Positions 1 to 6,581 of a stretch of 6,664 nt of DNA are shown one piece after another (within the stretch, counting starts at the first letter, position 1; every line of letters starts with the position of its first letter). The notes beneath the pieces are model-generated. The model had not been told where the DNA came from. It was given only the letters and a program-made list of their open reading frames with translations, and did not search any database. The stretch comes from JBBDRV01 sp040905285 (GTDB taxonomy: Bacteria > Bacteroidota > Rhodothermia > Balneolales > Balneolaceae), in the NCBI GenBank assembly GCA_040905285.1, contig JBBDRV010000126.1, positions 1-6,664 of the forward strand. Direction: 5' to 3'. A program made the position numbers and the translations under genes.

Positions 1-396
1 TGAGGAGTGCGGATTGTCAGAATATCCGGGAGTATATGCCCCTATAACCGGATTGTTACCATAAAAATGATCAAAGCCTCTCCACACGGACTCTTCATAC
101 AGTCCCGGGTCCGGAACATGGTGCATGCTCTGTGTCATTCCGGATGTCCCGCTGCTCCTGAATAGAAGAGATGCCTTTTTTTTTCCGCTGAGAAGAGCGC
201 CTTCTTTAAAAGCCCGCACCGGCAACAGCGGTATGCCGTGAAGAGACGGCTCATCTGTTTCTGTAAAGCCAAAGACACGGGCAAACCTGCCGTAGACCGG
301 GTTGTGTTCAAGCTGGTACCGGAATACCTCTCCGGCTTTGGCTTCAAAAGATATGTCAGGATTAAAAATTTTTGGCCGTATGCTCATATCCATCAT
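1..396 (-). CDS. LuxE-like acyl-protein synthetase / acyltransferase, N-terminal part (runs off the window)
   Basis: The first 132 residues of a protein resembling the LuxE acyl-protein synthetase family (Pfam LuxE), an adenylate-forming type of enzyme that activates or transfers acyl groups. Visible family marks are FRYQLEHNPVYGRF at 25-38, IPLLPVRAFKEG at 55-66, the nucleotide-binding-like loop LLFRSSGTSG at 77-86, HHVPDPGLYEES at 92-103, GFDHFYG at 107-113, and the start of a Y-x(n)-SS element at the cut edge. In LuxE the acyl-acceptor cysteine lies near the C-terminus, outside this window, so its presence cannot be judged. FCB-group genomes often carry such a gene without the luxCDAB genes, and its substrate is unknown. 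Three in-frame ATGs (394-396, 391-393, 385-387) can serve as start; the longest is given. The gene starts 35 bases after purD. A nine-A run (176-184) encodes K72-K74 just before the SSGTSG loop. Family call fairly sure; function not. Confidence 0.8.
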   Translation of the reverse strand, partial: MMDMSIRPKIFNPDISFEAKAGEVFRYQLEHNPVYGRFARVFGFTETDEPSLHGIPLLPVRAFKEGALLSGKKKASLLFRSSGTSGMTQSMHHVPDPGLYEESVWRGFDHFYGNNPVIGAYTPGYSDNPHSS

Positions 397-417
397 ATGG
401 ATGCACCCATCAGCGGT

Positions 418-423
418 CCCTCC
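418..423 (-). promoter_or_regulatory. Shine-Dalgarno-like GGAGGG in the purD/LuxE-like gap
   Basis: GGAGGG lies between purD and the LuxE-like gene. It is 21 bases from the first in-frame ATG of that gene and 30 from the third, too far for normal use. It is only 7 bases from another ATG (408-410), which opens a five-codon reading frame, MGASI, whose TGA (393-395) overlaps the LuxE-like start as ATGA. This arrangement would suit reinitiation or coupling, but it may be chance. Confidence 0.4.
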
Positions 424-431
424 GGTATACC

Positions 432-1715
432 TCAGTGAGGAAGACCTTTCCTGCCTATATCAGTCCGATAGGTGGCATTATCGAATGAAATCCTGCGGAC
501 ATTCCGGTAGGCATGGTCAATGGCATCACTGAGCGTCCCGCCTGTTCCCACCACATTCACTACCCTGCCTCCCGATGACAGGATTTTATCGTCTGCACGA
601 CGGGTTCCCGCATGAAAAACCAGCGCCTCATCATCGACCTGGTCCAGACCGCTTATTTCTTTTCCCTTCTCATACTCAAGCGGATAGCCTCCGCTTGCCA
701 TGACAACACAGCATGCGTACCGGCGATCCAGCTGAAGCTCTTTCTCATCCAGCCGCTGCTCTATGGTATAGACCATCAAATCGAGCAGATCATTTTTTAA
801 TAAAGGGAGAATGACCTGACATTCCGGATCACCGAAACGACAATTGTATTCAACCACTTTGGGCCCTTCATCCGTAATCATCAGGCCTACATACAGAACC
901 CCCTTGTACGGTGTTTCTTCAAGCTGCATTCCGGTAATCGTCGGCAGGATAATTTCCTTGTTTACCCTTTCCATCATCTCGTCAGACATAACCGGGGCGG
1001 GACTGTATGCCCCCATGCCTCCGGTATTAAGCCCCGTGTCCCCCTCTCCTATACGCTTGTGATCCTGCGCATGGTGAATGATGTTGGCTGAATGGCCGTC
1101 AGAAAGCACAAAAACCGAAACTTCCTCCCCGGCCATGAACTCTTCAACCACTATTCGGTCAGATGCCCCGGCGGGAGAATCCCCACTGCCCAACTGCCGG
1201 AGCCGCAAAGTGACTTCTTCTTCCGACTCACAGATAAAAACCCCCTTTCCGGCTGCCAGACCATCTGCTTTCAGAACAACCGGATACTGATTTTTGATCC
1301 GTATGTAATCAAGTACCTCATCGAACCGGCCCGAGTCAAAAGTTTCATAAGAGGCGGTGGGAATTTTATATTTATCCATAAACTTTTTGGCAAATTCTTT
1401 GCTGCCTTCAAGCCTCGCCGCTTCCCTGCCCGGGCCGAAAACGGAAAACCCACGTTCTTCAAGATAATCAGTCAGCCCGTCTACAAGCGGTTTCTCCGGT
1501 CCGATAACGATCAGGTCAATGTTCTTTTGACGGCAAAAATCGGCTACCTGTTCAAAGTCAGACGTATCAATATCTACATTTACTGCGATTTCTTCCGTGC
1601 CTGTGTTGCCGGGAGCGACATAGAGTGCACCCAGATGATCAGACTGACAAAGCTTCCAGGCGATTGCATGTTCACGTCCGCCTCCGCCGATAAGCAAAAC
1701 ATTATTCACCGTCAT
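432..1715 (-). CDS. purD: Phosphoribosylamine--glycine ligase (GAR synthetase)
   Basis: Cytosolic ATP-grasp enzyme joining 5-phosphoribosylamine and glycine to give GAR, the second step of de novo purine synthesis. At 427 residues it has the usual length of a stand-alone bacterial PurD, with no fused PurM or PurN. The N-terminal fold shows GGGGREHA at 10-17 and IGPEKPLVDG at 71-80. The ATP-grasp part shows VVLKADGLAAGKGVF at 146-160, VVEEFMAGEEVS at 189-200, QDHKRIGEGDTGLNTGGMG at 217-235, and the metal-site motif NCRFGDPE at 291-298. The C-terminal domain ends with YRTDIGRK at 416-423, typical of PurD. Every family motif is intact. The ATG overlaps the tpiA stop as ATGA (1712-1715), with only a weak GGCGTGGA-like sequence upstream, so translation is probably coupled to tpiA. 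No purine riboswitch or PurR-like operator is visible, as expected for an internal operon gene. Confidence 0.98.
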   Translation of the reverse strand: MTVNNVLLIGGGGREHAIAWKLCQSDHLGALYVAPGNTGTEEIAVNVDIDTSDFEQVADFCRQKNIDLIVIGPEKPLVDGLTDYLEERGFSVFGPGREAARLEGSKEFAKKFMDKYKIPTASYETFDSGRFDEVLDYIRIKNQYPVVLKADGLAAGKGVFICESEEEVTLRLRQLGSGDSPAGASDRIVVEEFMAGEEVSVFVLSDGHSANIIHHAQDHKRIGEGDTGLNTGGMGAYSPAPVMSDEMMERVNKEIILPTITGMQLEETPYKGVLYVGLMITDEGPKVVEYNCRFGDPECQVILPLLKNDLLDLMVYTIEQRLDEKELQLDRRYACCVVMASGGYPLEYEKGKEISGLDQVDDEALVFHAGTRRADDKILSSGGRVVNVVGTGGTLSDAIDHAYRNVRRISFDNATYRTDIGRKGLPH

Positions 1716-2485
1716 TCCACGCCTGTTTTTTCGGCAATATCAATAATTTCCAGAAAACTCTCTGCTTTCAGGCTGGCTCCGCCGATCAGTCCGCCGTCTA
1801 CATCCGGCTGGTTCAGCAGGGATTCGGCATTGCCGGGCTTCATGCTTCCCCCGTACAGTATGCGGATATCAGCAAGCTGTCCGGCACTCCACAATTCGCC
1901 CAGATAATTTCTGATAAACAGATGCATCTCCTGTGCCTGTTCAGGGGTAGCCGTTTCACCGGTCCCGATAGCCCAGACAGGTTCATAGGCAATGGTCAGA
2001 CGTGAAGCATCCTCTTCTGTCAGCTTGCCTGTGACCTGCTGCAGCTGATCCATCACAACCTGCTCCTGATCGCCGCTTTTACGGTGCTCAAGATTTTCAC
2101 CCACGCACAAAATCACCTGAAGCCCGTCCCTGATGCTTTTTTTAACTTTTCTTGCAATCAGTTCGTCAGTTTCGTTGAAATAGTCCCTTCGTTCGGAATG
2201 GCCGATAATGACATAGTCACAACCGGCCTCTTTCAGCATGGATGTACTTATTTCTCCGGTATACGCCCCGTTGTCCTCATGGTACACATTCTGGGCCCCA
2301 ACCTGCACGGGAACTGACTGAAGATGGGACACTGCAAGATGCAATGAAACAAACGGGGGGCAAACAACGACATCCGAAACAAGCTTTCGCCCGCCCAGAC
2401 TTCTCTTCAGGGCTTTAAGCAGGTTTTCGGCCTCGAGCGGACCGGCATTCATTTTCCAGTTGCCGGCGATTAAGGCAGATCTCAT
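1712..2485 (-). CDS. tpiA: Triosephosphate isomerase
   Basis: Cytosolic TIM-barrel enzyme interconverting dihydroxyacetone phosphate and glyceraldehyde 3-phosphate in glycolysis and gluconeogenesis. It has 257 residues, normal for a bacterial TpiA. The active site is complete: N9 and K11 in GNWKMN (8-13), H96 in IIGHSERR (93-100), and E168 in YEPVWAIGTG (167-176), which also starts the mobile loop 6. The phosphate-binding elements YGGS (211-214) and GGLIGGASL (231-239) are also present. The start codon follows a strong AGGAGG at a 7-base spacing, so the start is well supported. The ATG overlaps the stop of the upstream lipoprotein gene as ATGA (2482-2485), and the TpiA stop overlaps the purD start in the same way. 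The enzyme is usually near gapA and pgk in other bacteria, but neither is seen here. Nothing in the protein is unusual. Confidence 0.98.
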   Translation of the reverse strand: MRSALIAGNWKMNAGPLEAENLLKALKRSLGGRKLVSDVVVCPPFVSLHLAVSHLQSVPVQVGAQNVYHEDNGAYTGEISTSMLKEAGCDYVIIGHSERRDYFNETDELIARKVKKSIRDGLQVILCVGENLEHRKSGDQEQVVMDQLQQVTGKLTEEDASRLTIAYEPVWAIGTGETATPEQAQEMHLFIRNYLGELWSAGQLADIRILYGGSMKPGNAESLLNQPDVDGGLIGGASLKAESFLEIIDIAEKTGVE

Positions 2486-3864
2486 GACGGTTCCTCCTGG
2501 TCGTTTTTGAGGACTATCTGGAGCCCCCGTATGATGTCGTTGAATTCCGTTCCCTCGTATTTGCGGACGACCCTCCCCTGCTGGTCCACCAGGATCCGGG
2601 TGGGCACGACATTGATGTTGAATGTTTCCACCAGATCATCAGCGTCAAATGAACCCGGCTGAATAAAGGGCCAGAGCCGGGCCCTCTCCTCAAAAAAGGC
2701 ATTGAGAACAATATCATTTGCACCGAACGGTATGGTAATAAAGTTGACACCGTAATTCTTGTATATATGATGAATGGCTATATTCCGATCGAACTGATCC
2801 TGGTAAAGCACATTGTCAAGTCTGGTAAATTCGAGAATATAGGGAGAACCCGTCATTCCCGCTTTGGTAAGGCTGTCTCCCTCAACAGACAGCACAGCAA
2901 ATTCAGGAAGGTCGGAGCCGGGAGCCAGCAGAGTCAGGTCGCTTTCAAAACGCTCTGCCCATGTGGACGCCTCCCTGTATTTTAAATACCGGTCCTTGAA
3001 CTGATCCAGTTCCAGGCGGGCAGATTCTACCCGGGCGCTGTCATACAACAAATTAATCCTGTTCCTTTTCAGTTCCATCCGGATGCGGTCATCGCTGCTG
3101 TGCCGTTCAAGGCTGTCGATGTAGGCGAGTGCATAATCCAGGTCCTGCTTTCCTGCGTAATACCGAACCCCGATCCGGGAAGCAAACGGTATCAGGTGAG
3201 GATCATCTTCCACAGCTTCTTTCAGGCGCTGCATCATCAACTCATTCTCCAGTCCTTCCAGAATCCGGATAGATGTGGCTGCAGACCGCTGACCGGCAAA
3301 AGTTCCCTTGTTTTCAGAATAGAAATCCCAAAACAGGTCACTCCATTTTTTTATTTCCAGGTTCAGGGTATCAGCTGAGACCATACCTGCACCGGCAAAC
3401 TGATAAAGCCTGCTGACTCCTGCCTGAAGCCTCCGGTAGGAATCAAACAGTTCATTTTCTTCAGACTCTATAACCATACTGTTTTCAAAGTCCGGAAACT
3501 CACCACTTATCTTGATAGTGTCTTTCTCCACCAGGATAACGTCCACAAGGGCCAGGTCTTCCCCGTGCCGGGACAGCGCAAGCGAATGCACACCAGACCT
3601 CGGGAACCGGGCCTCACCTTCATAGATCCCTGCAGAATCCGTAACGGCATGGAACAGTGTGTCCGACAGTTGCCCCAATGAATCGGGTTCCACTATCCGG
3701 AGTTGAAAACCACTGTAGTTTCGAAGGGTATCCAGTTCGGGGTCTACCGTTATCTGTCCTTTTAAGTAAGCCGTCCGGAGCGGTTCCGCCTGATCGGTTT
3801 TACCGCAGGCAGAAATAAGTATAGTAACTGCCAGGGGCAGAACCAGGTAGCAAATTCTGTACAT
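2482..3864 (-). CDS. Lipoprotein with DUF4369-like N-terminal part and thioredoxin-like C-terminal domain lacking CxxC
   Basis: A 460-residue exported lipoprotein. The signal peptide is MYRICYLVLPLAVTILISAC, with lipobox ISAC and lipidated C20. A beta-rich part at about 33-125 (GQITVDPELDTLR, then TDSAGIYEGEARFP and ILVEKDTIKISGEFP) resembles the DUF4369-type domain found before TlpA domains in FCB lipoproteins. Helical segments follow at about 135-310. The C-terminal part (about 313-455) has the TlpA-like framework: APGSDLPEFAVLSVEGDSL (314-332), SPYILEFT (340-347), and NVVPTRILVDQQGRVVRKY (418-436) with the probable cis-proline P421. At the place where TlpA carries WCGPC, the sequence reads EFTRLDNVLYQDQF. 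The only cysteines in the whole protein are C5 and C20, so it cannot act as a thiol-disulfide oxidoreductase and is probably a binding or structural protein at the envelope. It lies 19 bases after gatB and overlaps tpiA. Specific function unknown. Confidence 0.85.
   Translation of the reverse strand: MYRICYLVLPLAVTILISACGKTDQAEPLRTAYLKGQITVDPELDTLRNYSGFQLRIVEPDSLGQLSDTLFHAVTDSAGIYEGEARFPRSGVHSLALSRHGEDLALVDVILVEKDTIKISGEFPDFENSMVIESEENELFDSYRRLQAGVSRLYQFAGAGMVSADTLNLEIKKWSDLFWDFYSENKGTFAGQRSAATSIRILEGLENELMMQRLKEAVEDDPHLIPFASRIGVRYYAGKQDLDYALAYIDSLERHSSDDRIRMELKRNRINLLYDSARVESARLELDQFKDRYLKYREASTWAERFESDLTLLAPGSDLPEFAVLSVEGDSLTKAGMTGSPYILEFTRLDNVLYQDQFDRNIAIHHIYKNYGVNFITIPFGANDIVLNAFFEERARLWPFIQPGSFDADDLVETFNINVVPTRILVDQQGRVVRKYEGTEFNDIIRGLQIVLKNDQEEPS
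2493..2498 (-). promoter_or_regulatory. Strong Shine-Dalgarno AGGAGG of tpiA
   Basis: A perfect AGGAGG sits 7 bases upstream of the tpiA ATG and inside the last codons of the lipoprotein gene. It fixes the tpiA start and lets tpiA be translated both by coupling and independently. It contrasts with the SD-less starts of gatB and aguA in the same window. Confidence 0.75.
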
Positions 3865-3883
3865 ATCTGTTTTAACCTAAATG

Positions 3884-5335
3884 CTAATTGCTTTCGAGTT
3901 TGTCGGTAATCAAATCCCGGACCTGCCTGGGATTGGCTTTACCCTTGGATTGCTGCATTACCTGCCCGATGAAAAAACCGATTAGCTGCTTCTTGCCTTC
4001 TTTGTATTTCCGGACTTCATCCGGATTGCCTTCAACTACCGTATTGATGATAGGTTCGATAAAATCAGAATCCGAAACCTGGAGAAGATTCATTTCTTCG
4101 GCCAGGGCTTCAGGCGACTGATCACTGTCGAGCATCCGGTTGAAAATCGACTGCATGGCGGAGGAGTTGATCTTGTCATTGATTTTCAGATCAATCAATT
4201 TCGACAGACGGTCAGCCTTTATGGGAAACTCGCTGATATGGATGCTTTTTTCATTTAAAACCCGCAACACTTCAGTCATTATAACATTGGCCACTGCCTT
4301 GGGCTGATCCAGGTGGTCAAGGACATTTTCGAAATAATCTGCCAGACCTCGATTTTCTGTAAGGGTGACCGCATCTTCCTCGGTCAGGCTGAGTTCGCTC
4401 ATAAATCGAGCGCGCCGGGTATCAGGCAGCTCCGGAAGCTCTTCCCTGATTTTGTCCAGCATCTCTTTCGTTACAATCACCGGCGGAATATCGGGTTCGG
4501 GAAAGTACCGGTAGTCATGAGCCTCCTCTTTCGTCCGCATCTGTCTGGTTTCCATCTTGTTCACATCCCACAACAGCGTCTGCTGAACAACTTTCCCTCC
4601 AGACTCAACCAGATCTATCTGCCTGCTGATTTCATACTCGATGGCACGTTCCACATTTCTGAAGGAGTTCATGTTTTTTAGCTCTGTCCGTGTTCCCAGT
4701 TCCTTCTGTCCCCGCGGACGCACCGAAACATTTGCATCACAGCGAAGACTGCCTTCTTCCATGTTGCCGTCACAGATTCCCAGATATTGAACGATCTGCT
4801 TAATTTTAACCAGATAGGCATATGCTTCCGCCGGCGTGCTTATTTCCGGCTCCGAGACAATTTCAATCAGGGGAACCCCTGCCCTGTTAAGATCAATCAA
4901 TGTATTGCTGGGGTCCTGGTCATGAATCGACTTGCCGGCATCCTCTTCCATATGGATACGTGTCAGACCGATCGTTTTTTCATAATCGGCCAGTTCTATA
5001 TGTATGGCTCCTTCATAGCAGATCGGGGTGTCAAATTGTGATATTTGATATCCTTTGGGAAGATCGGGATAAAAATAGTTTTTTCTGGCAAAAATAGACT
5101 TTTCCGCTATGCTGCAATCGGTTGCCAGGCCCATTTTGACTGTATATCGAACCAGGTTTTCATTTAATACGGGAAGGGTTCCAGGATGGCCGATACAAAG
5201 GGGTGAAATCCGGGTATTCGGCGGACCACCGAACTTCGTGGATACCGGTGCAAAAGCTTTACTTTTTGTCAGTAGCTGCGCGTGCACCTCAAGGCCTATT
5301 ACCGCCTCATATTTTTCATGTGCAATTGTTGACAT
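3884..5335 (-). CDS. gatB: Aspartyl/glutamyl-tRNA(Asn/Gln) amidotransferase subunit B
   Basis: Subunit of the cytosolic GatCAB amidotransferase that converts mischarged Glu-tRNA(Gln), and in many species Asp-tRNA(Asn), to the amidated forms. GatB binds the tRNA and activates the aminoacyl carboxyl group with ATP, using ammonia from GatA. At 483 residues it is full length. Family marks are YEAVIGLEVHAQLLTKSKA (9-27), PNTRISPLCIGHPGTLPVLN (39-58), FARKNYFYPDLPKGYQIS (82-99), EGSLRCDANVSVRPRGQ (194-210), GTRTELKNMNSFRNVERA (214-231) and EEAHDYRYFPEPD (270-282). The C-terminal YqeY-like helical part ends with IGQVMQQSKGKANPRQV (456-472). Of the four cysteines that form the zinc knuckle in many GatB proteins, only C47 remains; the others are A29, V31 and S44. 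The ATG lacks an SD sequence. gatA and gatC are not in the window, so they must lie elsewhere. It probably leads the five-gene unit. Confidence 0.98.
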   Translation of the reverse strand: MSTIAHEKYEAVIGLEVHAQLLTKSKAFAPVSTKFGGPPNTRISPLCIGHPGTLPVLNENLVRYTVKMGLATDCSIAEKSIFARKNYFYPDLPKGYQISQFDTPICYEGAIHIELADYEKTIGLTRIHMEEDAGKSIHDQDPSNTLIDLNRAGVPLIEIVSEPEISTPAEAYAYLVKIKQIVQYLGICDGNMEEGSLRCDANVSVRPRGQKELGTRTELKNMNSFRNVERAIEYEISRQIDLVESGGKVVQQTLLWDVNKMETRQMRTKEEAHDYRYFPEPDIPPVIVTKEMLDKIREELPELPDTRRARFMSELSLTEEDAVTLTENRGLADYFENVLDHLDQPKAVANVIMTEVLRVLNEKSIHISEFPIKADRLSKLIDLKINDKINSSAMQSIFNRMLDSDQSPEALAEEMNLLQVSDSDFIEPIINTVVEGNPDEVRKYKEGKKQLIGFFIGQVMQQSKGKANPRQVRDLITDKLESN

Positions 5336-5413
5336 GCAGAATATTTAATTAAGCAGTTTAGTCAGCTAAGATAATCAAGATCGGAAGGAATAGGAATTGT
5401 AAATAATATTTTG

Positions 5414-5442
5414 ATTAAACAGGAATAAACGTTGGCTTACAA
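5414..5442 (-). promoter_or_regulatory. Possible sigma70-like promoter for the gatB unit
   Basis: The 123-base gap between aguA and gatB (5336-5458) is clearly AT-rich compared with the genes. On the minus strand it holds TTGTAA (5437-5442), 17 bases, then TTTAAT (5414-5419), which match 4/6 and 5/6 of the -35 and -10 consensus. This would give a leader of about 70 bases before gatB. No clear Bacteroidota-type TAnnTTTG box was found, and AT-rich DNA gives such matches easily, so the call is tentative. Confidence 0.3.
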
Positions 5443-5446
5443 GCCA
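5433..5446 (-). other. 14-base inverted repeat after aguA (weak hairpin)
   Basis: TGGCTTACAAGCCA on the plus strand is an inverted repeat centred about 20 bases downstream of the aguA stop. The RNA stem would be about 5 base pairs with a 4-base loop. No continuous U tract follows, only scattered T-rich sequence, so it is at best a weak terminator. It overlaps the candidate -35 box and could instead be a small operator. Function undecided. Confidence 0.3.
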
Positions 5447-5458
5447 GTCGCTGCGATA

Positions 5459-6529
5459 TCAACTTATTTCCAGGCCATACAGCTGTTGAGTGACACAATG
5501 GATGCCGCCCTGCCCCCATACAAGATCGGAAGAGGGAATACCGGCCACCTCACGGTCCGGAAAATACTGTTTCAGCAGGTTCCTGGCCTGTTCATCATAT
5601 CGTTTATCATAAAACGGCATCAGTACGACCCCGTTTGCAATATAAAAATTGGCGTAGCTTGCAGGAACAAATTCAGAACCGTCTGCGGTTTTTCCTTCAA
5701 TTCTTGTATCGGGCAGGGGCAACGTCTCGATATGGAGAGGCTCTTCAAGAAGATCCTGTGCACGCTTTAACAAATCGTGGTTTTCCTGCAATACAGCAAA
5801 ATTGACATCATCCCTGTTTTCTGCCAGAACAGTCAAAACCGTATTTCTGTCAAGAAACCGGCAGAGATCATCAACATGTCCGTCCGTATCGTCCCCGGCC
5901 AGCCCCGCCTTCAGCCAGATGATCTTATCGACACCCAGGTAGTTCCGGAGGGCCTGTTCAACCTCACTCTTGTGCAGGCCTGGATTTCTGTTGGGGTTGA
6001 GCAGAACGGATTCAGTGGTAATAAGCACGCCCTCCCCATTGGTTTCGACCGATCCCCCTTCCATAACCATTCCCGGACGAAACCTGGTGAGGTTATATCT
6101 GCGTGATATGAATTCAGGGATCCTGTTGTCATCACCGAAAGGTGAATACTTCCCGCCCCAGGAGTTGAATTCCCAGTCCGTCACCGCATATTCCAACCGG
6201 TTTTTGAACTTTCTGAAGATAAAGACGGGACCGCAGTCACGTGCCCAGACGTCATTGACCGGATATTCTGTCAGAAATATTCTGCCCCTGTCCAGTTCAA
6301 GCTCCCCCAGCCGTTTTTCTGCTCTTCGGATGGCTGCCGGCTCAGCCAGAAGCAGGATGGGCTCATATCTGTGAAGAACCTGAATGATGTCAAGAAAGAC
6401 CGTTTCAACCCGGTGAAGTCTGTCACCCGGCCACGTCTTGCGATTGGACGGCCAGTGAAGCTGGGTAGCCGCATGACGATGCCATTCTGCCGGAAATTCA
6501 TAGCCCAGCTTTGCAGGAACGTCATTCAT
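5459..6529 (-). CDS. aguA: Agmatine deiminase (agmatine iminohydrolase)
   Basis: Cytosolic enzyme of the guanidino-group-modifying (PAD_porph) family that hydrolyses agmatine to N-carbamoylputrescine and ammonia. It has 356 residues, close to the usual length. Visible motifs are FPAEWHRHAATQLHWP (12-27), NDVWARDCGP (92-101) with D98, WEFNSWGGKYSPF (119-131), MEGGS (156-160), LLNPNRNPGL (176-185), GDDTDGHVDDLCRF (212-225) with the catalytic H218, and GGIHCVTQQ (341-349) with the nucleophile C345. The Cys, His and acidic residues expected for catalysis are all present, and no signal peptide is seen, which argues against a secreted peptidylarginine deiminase. The tail of aguB lies 52 bases upstream and codes for the next enzyme in the pathway. 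The ATG at 6527-6529 has no SD; a six-codon frame (MKINQI, 6526-6546) ends in an ATGA overlap with it. The start fits the family N-terminus. Confidence 0.95.
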   Translation of the reverse strand: MNDVPAKLGYEFPAEWHRHAATQLHWPSNRKTWPGDRLHRVETVFLDIIQVLHRYEPILLLAEPAAIRRAEKRLGELELDRGRIFLTEYPVNDVWARDCGPVFIFRKFKNRLEYAVTDWEFNSWGGKYSPFGDDNRIPEFISRRYNLTRFRPGMVMEGGSVETNGEGVLITTESVLLNPNRNPGLHKSEVEQALRNYLGVDKIIWLKAGLAGDDTDGHVDDLCRFLDRNTVLTVLAENRDDVNFAVLQENHDLLKRAQDLLEEPLHIETLPLPDTRIEGKTADGSEFVPASYANFYIANGVVLMPFYDKRYDEQARNLLKQYFPDREVAGIPSSDLVWGQGGIHCVTQQLYGLEIS

Positions 6530-6581
6530 ATCTGATTAATTTTCATTTTCGGTGATTGCAGAGGAATGAAACAGACAGGAT

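Noticed and set aside
1092..1907. Long open frame (271 codons) on the plus strand.
   Set aside because: It is antisense to purD and the end of tpiA, both of which have all family motifs. The translation has no recognisable domain and crosses a gene junction, so it is a shadow frame.
2482..3864. Annotation as a TlpA thiol-disulfide oxidoreductase.
   Set aside because: The fold resemblance is real but the CxxC and all other mature-protein cysteines except the lipidated one are missing, so the enzymatic name would be wrong.
5433..5446. Intrinsic terminator for aguBA.
   Set aside because: The stem is only about 5 base pairs and no continuous U tract follows, so it is recorded only as an inverted repeat.
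5432..6374. Several plus-strand open frames of 109-134 codons.
   Set aside because: They lie antisense to aguA, whose catalytic residues are all intact, and show no family features or credible start signals.
5459..6529. Secreted peptidylarginine deiminase of the Porphyromonas type.
   Set aside because: There is no signal peptide or C-terminal sorting domain, the length fits agmatine deiminase, and the neighbour is an AguB tail.
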